From positions 1-64,000 of the forward strand of contig NZ_JBHLUH010000105.1 in NCBI RefSeq assembly GCF_042433955.1: 64,000 nucleotides of DNA, read 5' to 3'. Origin of the DNA: Phytohabitans kaempferiae. Lineage in GTDB: Bacteria > Actinomycetota > Actinomycetes > Mycobacteriales > Micromonosporaceae. This document shows positions 17,060 to 25,498 of the stretch, piece by piece. The notes beneath the pieces were generated by a model. That model saw only the letters and a list, made by a program, of their open reading frames with translations, was not told the origin of the DNA and ran no database searches. Numbering within the stretch: position 1 is the stretch's first letter; each line of letters begins with the position of its first letter. The position numbers were made by a program, and so were the translations under genes.

Positions 17060-18109
17060 ATGCCAGCGCTACGCTTCGCCGTCGTCGGATGCGGGGTCAT
17101 CGGCCGGGTCCACGCTGCCGCCATCGCGTCGCTCGCCCCGCACGCGCGGTTCGTCCTGGCCGTAGACGAGGACCTCCGCCACGCCGAGGCCCTCGCACAG
17201 CGGTACGACGTGAAGGCCACCGACTCTGTCGCCGACGCGCTCAACCGCGACGACATCGACGCCGTCGCCGTCTGCACGCCCAGCGGCACTCACGCCGACC
17301 TGGCCATTGTGGCGATGCGGTCAGGCAAGCACGCCGTGGTGGAAAAGCCGCTGGACGTCACCGTCGATGCGGCCCGGCGAGTAGCCGCCGTACAGCGGCA
17401 GACCGGACGGACGCTGACCGTCATCAGCCAGCACCGCTTCGATCCCGCCAGCCAGGCCGTCCACGAGGCCATTCGCGGTGGACGGCTCGGGCGGCTCACC
17501 TCAGGTGTCGCCAGCGTCGCCTGGTGGCGCGACCAGTCCTACTACGACTCCGCCGGCTGGCGGGGCACCTGGGCGCTCGACGGCGGCGGCGCCGTGATGA
17601 ATCAGGGCATCCACACCATCGACCTGCTGCTGTGGATGCTCGGCACACCGGTCGAACTGTTCGCGTACGTTGACTTGCTCGCCCACGAGCGAATCGAGGT
17701 CGAGGATACGGCCGCCGCCGCCATCCGGTTCGCCAGCGGAGCCCTCGGTACCATCCACTGCACCACCGCCGCTCACCCGGGCCTTACCGCGAGGCTCCAG
17801 ATCCACGGCGACCGCGGCTCCGCCGCCATCGACAACAATGAGCTGAGCTACCTCTACCTGAACGGGAACCAGCCTGGCCCGCCGTCCCTCGATCCCACAC
17901 CGGCACGGTCCACAGCGGCGGATCCAGCCGCGCTGGAAGCCGCTGCGCACGCCGCCCAGTACCGGGACTTCGTGGCTGCGGTGCGGGACCGCCGTGAGCC
18001 CTTGGTCACGGTCGCGGACAGCATTCGCAGTGTCGGCGTGATCAGCGCCATCTACCAGTCGGCGCGCACCCGCCAACCGGTCGACCTTCAGGGTCTGCCG
18101 TTCGCCTGA
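17060..18109 (+). CDS. Gfo/Idh/MocA-family NAD(P)-dependent dehydrogenase (A)
   Basis: This 349-residue protein has an N-terminal Rossmann domain (FAVVGCGVIGRVHAAAI, AVCTPSGTHADLAI) and the family's EKPLDVT lysine. A C-terminal alpha/beta domain follows with SQHRFDPASQAVHEAIRGGR, GGGAVMNQGIHTIDLLLWML and the substrate-site His. Such enzymes oxidise a ring hydroxyl of sugars, inositols or glycosides, often at C3. The pairing with a TIM-barrel isomerase, found identically in cassette B, suggests that the two act in sequence on one polyol. It is the last gene of cassette A. Confidence 0.88.
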   Translation: MPALRFAVVGCGVIGRVHAAAIASLAPHARFVLAVDEDLRHAEALAQRYDVKATDSVADALNRDDIDAVAVCTPSGTHADLAIVAMRSGKHAVVEKPLDVTVDAARRVAAVQRQTGRTLTVISQHRFDPASQAVHEAIRGGRLGRLTSGVASVAWWRDQSYYDSAGWRGTWALDGGGAVMNQGIHTIDLLLWMLGTPVELFAYVDLLAHERIEVEDTAAAAIRFASGALGTIHCTTAAHPGLTARLQIHGDRGSAAIDNNELSYLYLNGNQPGPPSLDPTPARSTAADPAALEAAAHAAQYRDFVAAVRDRREPLVTVADSIRSVGVISAIYQSARTRQPVDLQGLPFA

Positions 18110-18317
18110 CGCAGATGGTGGCTCGAGGGTGGAGTTTGGCGATGCCCGGGGTTCGACTGGCGTGAAAGTGGCCTTCGCGCCTTACGCGGTCGCGCGTTTC
18201 GATGTGCCTCCAGGCTGAGGTGGCCGCCGGCACCTTCCGAGTCGCCTGACCGCCGGGGTGCGCTCGGTGTGGTATAGAACGTGGGCGTGGCGCTGGCCAT
18301 GTCGGGTCGGGCAGCGA

Positions 18318-18330
18318 CGGTCGTATAGTC
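18318..18330 (+). promoter_or_regulatory. Candidate -10 region for lacI-type regulator B
   Basis: TATAGT at 18324-18329 lies about 40 bases upstream of the regulator start. A second AT-rich box, TATAGAACGT, occurs at 18273-18282. The latter is repeated in inverted orientation as ACGTTCTATA at 19469-19478 beyond the regulator, so the pair may also mark operator half-sites. No convincing -35 element is visible. Confidence 0.3.
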
Positions 18331-18369
18331 GAGAGAGCGTCGAACTCCTCCGATCGAACGGGTGGCTTG

Positions 18370-19359
18370 GTGGCAACGATCTATGACGTCGCGAAACTCG
18401 CGGAGGTCAGTCCCTCGACCGTGTCGCTCGCGCTCAACAATCCGGGCCGAGTCAAGCCGAGCACGTTGCAGCGCATTCTGCAGGTCGCCGACGAGATCGG
18501 GTTCGTGCCGAAGACCGAGGCCGTGACGCGCGCTCGTCGTGGCGTTGGACGGCTTGGCGTGATGGCCCCGCTGACGTCGTATCCCTCTTTTGGGCGTCGG
18601 CTGAACGGCGTTCTTCGCGCTACGCGGGACAGCTCGTGGGAGATCGTCGTCTACGACCAGGAGTCGGCCGCGGTAACCTCGCCTACGCTGGCCATGATCC
18701 CGTTGACGCGTCGGCTCGATGGCCTGATCATCATGTCTTTGCCGGTGGATGACGTGGTCGCCCAGCGGCTGGTCACGCAGCAGCTGCCTACCGTTCTGGT
18801 TGATACCCAGCACTCGCTGTTCAGCAGCGTGGCCATTGACGACGGTGAAGGCGGCCGGCTTGTCGCGGAGTACCTTCTCGAACGCGGCCATGAGCGGTTC
18901 GCGTTCGTCAGTGAGGAGAAGCGGGGGCAGCGTGGCCATCTACGACCGGAAGCGCGGTTGGAGGCGTTTCGGAAGACGTTGGCCGGCGCCGGGCTCGACC
19001 TTCCCGACAGCCATGTGCGGCATGTGTCGTACATGGTCGAAGGCGGGCGCCGCGCGGCGCACGAGCTGCTCAACCTGCCCGTCCGGCCGACGGCGATCTT
19101 CGCGCATGACGACATCCTGGCCTCGGGGGTCCTGATGGCCGCACGCGACCGAGGACTTCGAGTGCCGGAGGAACTCGCGGTCGTCGGGTTCGACGACGCC
19201 GATGTCGCCGAGCCACTGGGATTGACGACCGTTCGGCAGCCGCTGGAGGAGTCCGGTGAGCTGGCCGCGCAGATTTTGCTTGGCCAACTCGCCACGCCGG
19301 GGCGAAGCGTTCACCAGACGACCTTGCGACTGTCGCTGGTCGTGCGGTCAAGCGCGTAG
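18370..19359 (+). CDS. LacI-family transcriptional regulator (B)
   Basis: This 329-residue protein opens with the LacI headpiece TIYDVAKLAEVSPSTVSLAL and NPGRVKPSTLQRILQVADEI. The effector domain ends VVGFDDADVAEPLGLTTVRQ. The start may be GTG 18370 or TTG 18367. It lies between cassettes A and B, in the same direction as both, and is followed by 786 non-coding bases. Control of cassette B by a sugar-like inducer is the simplest reading. It is not a close copy of the regulator at 823-1887. Confidence 0.88.
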   Translation: MATIYDVAKLAEVSPSTVSLALNNPGRVKPSTLQRILQVADEIGFVPKTEAVTRARRGVGRLGVMAPLTSYPSFGRRLNGVLRATRDSSWEIVVYDQESAAVTSPTLAMIPLTRRLDGLIIMSLPVDDVVAQRLVTQQLPTVLVDTQHSLFSSVAIDDGEGGRLVAEYLLERGHERFAFVSEEKRGQRGHLRPEARLEAFRKTLAGAGLDLPDSHVRHVSYMVEGGRRAAHELLNLPVRPTAIFAHDDILASGVLMAARDRGLRVPEELAVVGFDDADVAEPLGLTTVRQPLEESGELAAQILLGQLATPGRSVHQTTLRLSLVVRSSA

Positions 19360-20145
19360 CACGGCGCCCGGAACCCTCTTCGCGCTCGGCGACTACTCTA
19401 CGTAATCGCAAGTGGGTCAATTCTGGTGTCTCTTCGTCAGACATCGCCAGAGCTTGCTTCGTGGGCCAACGTTCTATAGTCGCCGTGCGACAACGTGACC
19501 AGGATGGTGGACCCGGCGAGGCCGGGTTCATTCGCTTGCGCTGACACCACGCTCCCGCGTGCCGTCGTGGTTGCGGCTTGTAATCAAACTGCTCCGATAG
19601 GAGGGGTTGACAAGTGTGTGTCGTCGGTGTTTCCTGTGAGCTAACTCGCCGTGACGAGGGCGGGAGCAGGTAAGACAGGCGCCCCTGACCCGTCCCACGC
19701 CGAACGCGGAGGGACTGACGACTGGCGCACAGTGGAGGCGATCGTGGCTCTTGGCGAGATTGTCGAAGACGTGCCGTCGCGTGGCCCGCACGCGGTGGCC
19801 GTGGCCCTTGACGCTCAAACCTTCAGAGACAGCACGAACCGGTGGCGTCGACCAGCGGCGCCTGGAACGTGCCCGCGACCGGTTGAAGCACCGGACGTGC
19901 GACGGCAGCCGCCGGCGGCGTCCCCGACGGGCGATCCGAGGCACAGGGGGCGAGCGACCTTGCCCAGGTAGGACCTGGCGACGGCTGCGGGCAGACGCGG
20001 TCACGCGTGCAGGACCGGCGATGTACCAGACAACGCCGTGATTGCCGTCGACGACGGCTTCGTTCCCACCTCGGGTTCGCATTCTGCGACCCGCCACCAA
20101 CACGGCCATCAAGAGATGGCAGCGCTAGCCCTCAGGAGGTCGACG
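19360..20145. other. 786-base gap between regulator B and cassette B
   Basis: No convincing gene is seen on either strand; the open frames here have arginine-rich, low-complexity translations and no recognisable family. TATAGT at 19475-19480, next to AACGTT (19468-19473), resembles a promoter with an operator-like core. A good ribosome-binding site, AGGAGG (20134-20139), ends the gap before the ligase. The stretch may hold the cassette B promoter and an old gene relic. Confidence 0.4.
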
Positions 20146-21801
20146 GTGTCCACGCCGCTGCGGCGATCGCTTGATCTGCTCGCCGACTATCAGGCCGCCG
20201 GCGCCTGCGCCGCGCAGATCCTGTGTGATCGGCACGATCCCACCGCCCGGGCTTTCACGGTAATCAATGATGACCTGACCAGCGAAGATCTCACCTACGG
20301 GCAGCTGCGGGCCGAGTCGACGGCGGTGGCGGGCAGCCTCGCCCGACTCGGGGTCGGGCCCGGTGACCGGGTGGCGACGCTGGCAGGGAAAAGCCGACCG
20401 TACCTGGTTACGGTGATGGCGATCTGGCGCCTCGGGGCCGTGCACGTGCCGCTGTTCACAGCGTTCGCGCCGGCGGCCATCGCGGAGCGGTTGGCGGCCA
20501 GCCGCGCGAAGGTGGTGGTGTGCGACACCAGGCAACGACCGAAGCTCACACAGGGACGCGGCATCACTGGTGCCTACCCGTCCCACGTCGTCGTCATCCG
20601 GGACGCGGACGACGCCTTGGACCCTGCGGACCTGGACTTCGCTGAGCTCGCTACGTTCGCCAACTCCGCGGATCCGACCGCGGCGGTCGGCGGGGACGCG
20701 CCGATGGTGCAGATCTACACCTCGGGCACGACCGGCCGTCCCAAAGCGGTCGCGATACCAGTCAAGGCGCTGGCGACCTGGCAGACATATCTGGAGTACG
20801 GGCTCGACGTCACGGACGATGACGTGTTCTGGTGCGCCGCCGACCCGGGCTGGACCTACGGCCTCTACGTCGCGCTGGCCGGCCCGCTGGCCGCAGGGCG
20901 TCGCTCGTTGGTTGTCCGGCCGCAGTTCAACCCCGCCACCACCTGGTCCGTCCTGGCGAGGTTTGGGATCACCAACTTCGCCGCCGCTCCAACGATCTAC
21001 CGGGCCCTGCGCGGCCTGCCCACCATCCCGGAGCGGCCTCGGCTGGCGTTGCGGCGGGCGTCGAGCGCCGGCGAACCGCTTACGCCGGAGGTCAACCAGT
21101 GGGCACCTGACGCGATCGGCGTCCCGGTTCATGACCACTTCGGACAGACCGAGGCCGGGATGCTGCTGTGTAACCACCACCATGCGGACCTCGCTAGGCC
21201 GCTGCGGCCTGGATCGATGGGTCATCCGGCGCCCGGCTGGTCCGCCGCGGTTCTGTACGAGGACCGGGACCAGCCAGCCCCACCTGGAACGGTCGGTCGC
21301 ATCGCCTTCAACCTCGCCGACAGCCCGATGGCGTGGTTTACCGGCTACCTGGACGAACCCGACAAGACAGCGGAGAAGTTCACCGCGGACGGCCGCTGGT
21401 ACCTTACCGGCGACACAGGAAGCTGCGACGACGACGGCTACTTCCGCTTCCACGCCCGCGACGACGACGTCATCATCATGGCCGGCTACCGCATCGGCCC
21501 GTTCGACGTCGAGTCGGTGCTGTCCAGCCACTCAGCTGTCGCCGAATGCGCCGTGATCGCCGCACCCGACCGAATGCGCGGCGAGGTCATCGAAGCGTAT
21601 GTCGTCCTCGCCGGCGGCACGGATCCGAGCCCGGACCTTGCCACTGAGCTTCAACAGTGGGTGAAGGACGGCTACGGGGCTCATGCACATCCACGCACAG
21701 TCCACTTCGTACCCGACCTACCCAAGACGCTCAGCGGAAAGCTTCGCCGCAACGTCCTACGGGACCAGCGCCGTGCCGAACTCGCCGAGGTGAACGGATG
21801 A
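20146..21801 (+). CDS. AMP-forming acyl-CoA ligase (cassette B)
   Basis: This 551-residue member of the acyl/acetyl-CoA synthetase family has the adenylate P-loop YTSGTTGRPKAVAIP, HFGQTEAGM, the ribose-binding YLTGDTGSCDDDGYF, the hinge RDDDVIIMAGYRIGPFDVES and the catalytic lysine region KTLSGKLRRN. The GTG at 20146 sits six bases after AGGAGG; upstream frame adds nothing conserved. It activates a carboxylic acid with ATP to its CoA ester. It heads the operon and replaces the CoA transferase of cassette A. Layout resembles medium-chain or acetyl-type synthetases, so a short or branched acid is likely. Confidence 0.88.
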   Translation: MSTPLRRSLDLLADYQAAGACAAQILCDRHDPTARAFTVINDDLTSEDLTYGQLRAESTAVAGSLARLGVGPGDRVATLAGKSRPYLVTVMAIWRLGAVHVPLFTAFAPAAIAERLAASRAKVVVCDTRQRPKLTQGRGITGAYPSHVVVIRDADDALDPADLDFAELATFANSADPTAAVGGDAPMVQIYTSGTTGRPKAVAIPVKALATWQTYLEYGLDVTDDDVFWCAADPGWTYGLYVALAGPLAAGRRSLVVRPQFNPATTWSVLARFGITNFAAAPTIYRALRGLPTIPERPRLALRRASSAGEPLTPEVNQWAPDAIGVPVHDHFGQTEAGMLLCNHHHADLARPLRPGSMGHPAPGWSAAVLYEDRDQPAPPGTVGRIAFNLADSPMAWFTGYLDEPDKTAEKFTADGRWYLTGDTGSCDDDGYFRFHARDDDVIIMAGYRIGPFDVESVLSSHSAVAECAVIAAPDRMRGEVIEAYVVLAGGTDPSPDLATELQQWVKDGYGAHAHPRTVHFVPDLPKTLSGKLRRNVLRDQRRAELAEVNG

Positions 21802-22595
21802 CCACGGTCGACAGGGGAGGCCCGCCGCTGACTGTCGAGCGGCGATCGAACCGGGCGTGGCTGCGGCTCAACCGGCCGGCCAAGCGCAACGCGCTCAACC
21901 CGGCACTCGTCGGCGCACTCGGTGCTGCGGTGCGGGACGCTGTCGACGACGAGCGGGTCAGGGTCATCGTCATCGCCGGTAACGGACCTTCCTTCTGCGC
22001 CGGTGCTGACCTCGGCTACCTGCACGACTGTGCTCGATTGGGCCGTGACCCGCTGACATTTCTGCGGACGGTCAGCGACATCTTCACGGCCATCGCGCAC
22101 AGCCCCAAACCGGTCGTCGCCGCCGTCCACGGTCACGCCGTAGCCGGGGGCCTCGAACTGGCCCTGGTCTGCGATGTCGTAGTCGCTCAAACCGGAACTC
22201 TGATCGGCGACGGGCACGTGCGCAACGGACTGGTGCCTGGCGGCGGTTCCAGCCTCCGGTTGCCGCGACTTGTCGGGGAGCCGCTGGCACGCTGGCTGCT
22301 CCTGACGGGAGAACTCGTCCCCGCCGAGCAGTTGCTGCCGAGCGGCCTCGTGCACGCGGTCATACCACACGAGGGGTTTGACGAGGGAGTCGATGACGTG
22401 GCGGCACGCCTGGCGGGCGTTCACGCCGGAGCCCAACGTGTCGTCAAGACACTGCTCCATCAGGCGCGCCGCCACGACGACGCCCTCCTGGACGCCGAAC
22501 TCGCGGCGTTCGCTTCTCACTGGGCCACCACGGACATGGCGTCCAACCTCAACGCGTTCCGTCATGCCGGTCCAGCAGAGGTTGATGCCTCATGA
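21798..22595 (+). CDS. Crotonase-fold enoyl-CoA hydratase/isomerase-like enzyme
   Basis: This 265-residue protein overlaps the ligase stop by four bases. It has the crotonase landmarks NRPAKRNALN, GNGPSFCAGADLGYL (oxyanion hole) and HGHAVAGGLELALVCD with the first Glu. The block where hydratases carry the second catalytic Glu (usually PE-x-x-LG) reads GDGHVRNGLVPGGG, with no Glu. It may therefore be a hydrolase, isomerase or decarboxylase-like variant and not a standard hydratase. It acts on the CoA ester made by the neighbouring ligase. Confidence 0.82.
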   Translation: MTTVDRGGPPLTVERRSNRAWLRLNRPAKRNALNPALVGALGAAVRDAVDDERVRVIVIAGNGPSFCAGADLGYLHDCARLGRDPLTFLRTVSDIFTAIAHSPKPVVAAVHGHAVAGGLELALVCDVVVAQTGTLIGDGHVRNGLVPGGGSSLRLPRLVGEPLARWLLLTGELVPAEQLLPSGLVHAVIPHEGFDEGVDDVAARLAGVHAGAQRVVKTLLHQARRHDDALLDAELAAFASHWATTDMASNLNAFRHAGPAEVDAS

Positions 22596-23347
22596 GCGTT
22601 TTCAACGGACACGTCATCGCCATTACCGGCGCAGGACAAGGACTCGGTCGAGCGATGGCACAGCGGTTCGCTGCCGAAGGCGCTGTCGTCGCCCTCGCCG
22701 ACCTCAACCCAGAGTCCGTAGCCAGGGTTGGCGACGATCTTCGCCGTCGGGGCACGACCTGCCGAGCGGATCAGCTCGACGTGGCTTCGCCCACCGATGT
22801 CAATCGATGGATTCGCGACCTGTGCCAGGAGTACGGCCGCATCGACGTCATGGTCAACAACGCGGGCGTGATTCGCGACAACCGAGTCGAAAACATCACC
22901 GACGACGACTGGCGCCGAGTGCTCGACGTCAACCTGACCGGCGCCTTCCATTGCGTACGGGCCGTGCTCCCGGTCATGCGATCTCGGCAGTACGGGAGGA
23001 TCCTGTTCTTCTCGTCCATGTCGTGGCGCGGCAATTTCGGGCAAGCGAACTACGTCGCCGCCAAAGCTGGGATCGTCGGCCTCACGCGTGCCGTGGCCCT
23101 GGAGGGAGCAAGGGACGGCATCACCTCCAACGCCATCGCTCCTGGCCTCATCGAGACGCCGATGCTGGCTTCCATGAACGATCGAGCCAGGGACAAGCTC
23201 GTCGGCAAGGTTCCCATGGGCCGTACCGGTCAACCTGGCGACATCGCGGAGGCGGCGACATTTCTCTGCTCCCCGGCGGCCGGCTACATCACCGGTGTCG
23301 TCCTCGATGTCGACGGCGGCGTATCAATCGGGTCTTCGCTGCGATGA
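22592..23347 (+). CDS. Short-chain dehydrogenase/reductase (FabG-like)
   Basis: This 251-residue classical SDR has the cofactor motif TGAGQGLG, NNAG, the catalytic Ser in FFSSMSWRG and the Tyr-Lys pair in ANYVAAKAG, and the C-terminal GYITGVVLDVDGG. It overlaps the preceding stop by four bases. It probably interconverts a 3-hydroxyacyl-CoA and a 3-ketoacyl-CoA next to the crotonase-like enzyme, or oxidises the alcohol part of the substrate. After it come 122 bases without a gene before the hydrolase. Confidence 0.88.
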   Translation: MSVFNGHVIAITGAGQGLGRAMAQRFAAEGAVVALADLNPESVARVGDDLRRRGTTCRADQLDVASPTDVNRWIRDLCQEYGRIDVMVNNAGVIRDNRVENITDDDWRRVLDVNLTGAFHCVRAVLPVMRSRQYGRILFFSSMSWRGNFGQANYVAAKAGIVGLTRAVALEGARDGITSNAIAPGLIETPMLASMNDRARDKLVGKVPMGRTGQPGDIAEAATFLCSPAAGYITGVVLDVDGGVSIGSSLR

Positions 23348-23469
23348 CACGGCCCGCAAACGAATCGGAACGAGGCGAATGATGACTTGTCGGCCGCGAC
23401 ACCGCCTCACCGGTACCGCAGTCCCTGCGCGATAGGTACGGCCAGATGAGCCGAGTCAACGGAGGAAGC

Positions 23470-25443
23470 ATGTCCGCTGTCCATGAAGCTGTATCGGCAT
23501 CGTCCGGACGCGCCCCCTACGGCGTGTCCGTGCTTCGAGACGTCCGCATCCCGACCGAAGATCCGGCGGTCACGCTCTCGGCCGACCTGTTCCTACCGGT
23601 CGGCGCGGCGGCGGTGCCCGCGTTGGTCATGCTGCTGCCCTATCGCAAGGACGCCGTGTGGGGCATCCGCGACACCGCGACGTTCCGCTGGTATGCCAGG
23701 CACGGCTACGCCAGCGTCGTGGTCGACTTCCGAGGCTGTGGTTCGTCAGACGGCCTGCAACGCCCTCCCTTCGACTCAGGTGAGGCCTTCGACGGCGTGG
23801 CCGCCGTCGAATGGGCGGCGAAGCAGCCGTGGTGCAGCGGAAATGTCGGCATGTGGGGTCCCTCGTACGGCGCCGTGACATCGTTGCGCACCGCGAGCCG
23901 GCAACCGCCATCGCTCAAAGCCATCATGCCGATCGTCGGCATGACCGATCCAGAACGCGATTTCGTCCACCCATCCGGCATGCGAGGCATGGGGTCCATC
24001 GCCTCCTGGGGGTCGCAGCAACTGCTGTATCAGCTCCTGCCACCGCTGCGGGAATACCACTCCGCAGTCGAGCAGCAGCGGTGGCTGAGCCGCATGCACG
24101 CGGCGGAGCCCTGGGTTCTGGACCTCGTGCGACGAGGACCAGGCGATCCGGAATGGCGGCTCCGCGCCATTGAGGCCTCGAACGTCACCGTTCCCGCCTT
24201 CTGCATCGGCGGCTGGCGTGACTTCTTCCTCGAGGGGACGTTTCGGGCCTACGAACAGATCGACGCCCCGAAGAAGCTGCTTGTCGGACCGTGGATGCAC
24301 GACCTGCCCGATGCTCAGCCGGTCGAACCCGTCAACTTCCGCCAGCTGAGCCTGCGGTGGTGGGACTACTGGCTCAACGGAGTCGACAACGGTGTCATGG
24401 ACGAACCGGCCGTCACCTTGTACCTGCAGGGCGACAAGCCGAGATGGCACCAGTTTCCGAGCTGGCCGCCAACCCAGGACGAAGTCCGGCTGGCAACCGC
24501 TGGCAACACCGCCCTTGTCAGATTGGCGGACAACGAGACGGGGGGCGATCCGAGTGGGATCATTGGTGAAGCTCCCATGGACCCCACCGTCGGGATCCTG
24601 AGTGGACTGTCGACGGCGCCAGGCGGGGGTTCGGGACGTGCCCTCGACCAGCACGACGACGATATGCGCAGCCTCACCTGCACCAGTGAGGCCCTCACCG
24701 ACGCGCTGGTGATCGCTGGCCGTCCACGAGTCGCGTTGCGTCTGGAGAAAGGCCGCTCCCCAGCGCGAGTGGCGATACGGCTCGCCGAGGTCGATCCCCG
24801 CGGGTCCTCGAACCTCATCGGGGCGGGCGAGGTCGCGCATCCCGGGACTGCCTGCACCGTGACGCTGACACCGACCTACCACGAGGTCGCCGCGGGAAAC
24901 CGCCTGCGTGTCGTCGTGAGCGATGCGGACTTTCCCAGGCTCTGGCCGGTATCCGGCGCCGCCGAAGGCGGGCACCGGCTGCGCGTGGCTGCGGCCGAAC
25001 TCAACCTGCCTGTCGTGTCCGACCCGGTCAGCGTGGAGGTGAGCCTGCCGGCGCCCGAACAGGCCGCTCCCGAGAGCAGCGGTGTGGCGTTGCAACGCCC
25101 GTCGTGGACGCTGACGCGGGACCACGTCAACGACACGGTCAAGGTGAGCGTCGCCCATGAGATGGTCGCCCCGACGCCCGAGAGCAGGCATCTGCTCGAG
25201 ATCTACAAGGACATGACGGCCAGCGTCAACCGTCGAAACCCGTCGGCCGCGGTCGCTCGCGGCACTGCCTCGGCCATCGCTCGGCTGACCAGCGGCGAGA
25301 CCGTCGACGTTCGCGCGTCCCTGCAGATCACCGGCGCGGCTCTGTCCGCCGACGCCGAAATCCACGTCGACGGCCTGACGGTCTTCTCCCGCCGGTGGGA
25401 CCTGGCGGTTCCCGGCCCAACCCCTGAAGCGCCGGGCGAGTGA
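23470..25443 (+). CDS. CocE/NonD family hydrolase (B)
   Basis: This 657-residue paralogue of the cassette A hydrolase starts at ATG 23470, nine bases after the start of GGAGGAA. The catalytic triad is visible as Ser132 in GMWGPSYGA, Asp251 in IGGWRDFF and His277 in VGPWMHD. The C-terminal jelly-roll domain follows (RVVVSDADFPRLWPV). No export signal is present. As in cassette A it is placed immediately before the binding-protein gene. It likely cleaves an ester or amide bond of the imported compound. Confidence 0.85.
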   Translation: MSAVHEAVSASSGRAPYGVSVLRDVRIPTEDPAVTLSADLFLPVGAAAVPALVMLLPYRKDAVWGIRDTATFRWYARHGYASVVVDFRGCGSSDGLQRPPFDSGEAFDGVAAVEWAAKQPWCSGNVGMWGPSYGAVTSLRTASRQPPSLKAIMPIVGMTDPERDFVHPSGMRGMGSIASWGSQQLLYQLLPPLREYHSAVEQQRWLSRMHAAEPWVLDLVRRGPGDPEWRLRAIEASNVTVPAFCIGGWRDFFLEGTFRAYEQIDAPKKLLVGPWMHDLPDAQPVEPVNFRQLSLRWWDYWLNGVDNGVMDEPAVTLYLQGDKPRWHQFPSWPPTQDEVRLATAGNTALVRLADNETGGDPSGIIGEAPMDPTVGILSGLSTAPGGGSGRALDQHDDDMRSLTCTSEALTDALVIAGRPRVALRLEKGRSPARVAIRLAEVDPRGSSNLIGAGEVAHPGTACTVTLTPTYHEVAAGNRLRVVVSDADFPRLWPVSGAAEGGHRLRVAAAELNLPVVSDPVSVEVSLPAPEQAAPESSGVALQRPSWTLTRDHVNDTVKVSVAHEMVAPTPESRHLLEIYKDMTASVNRRNPSAAVARGTASAIARLTSGETVDVRASLQITGAALSADAEIHVDGLTVFSRRWDLAVPGPTPEAPGE

Positions 25444-25498
25444 GGTGAGCTCCTTGACCACTTGGCACGCCCCGTCTACCTGACAGAAAGGCCTGCAA

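Noticed and set aside
19528..20112. A 194-residue minus-strand frame in the gap before cassette B, considered as a transposase relic.
   Set aside because: Its translation is basic and low in complexity; I could not find a DDE motif or any known family pattern.
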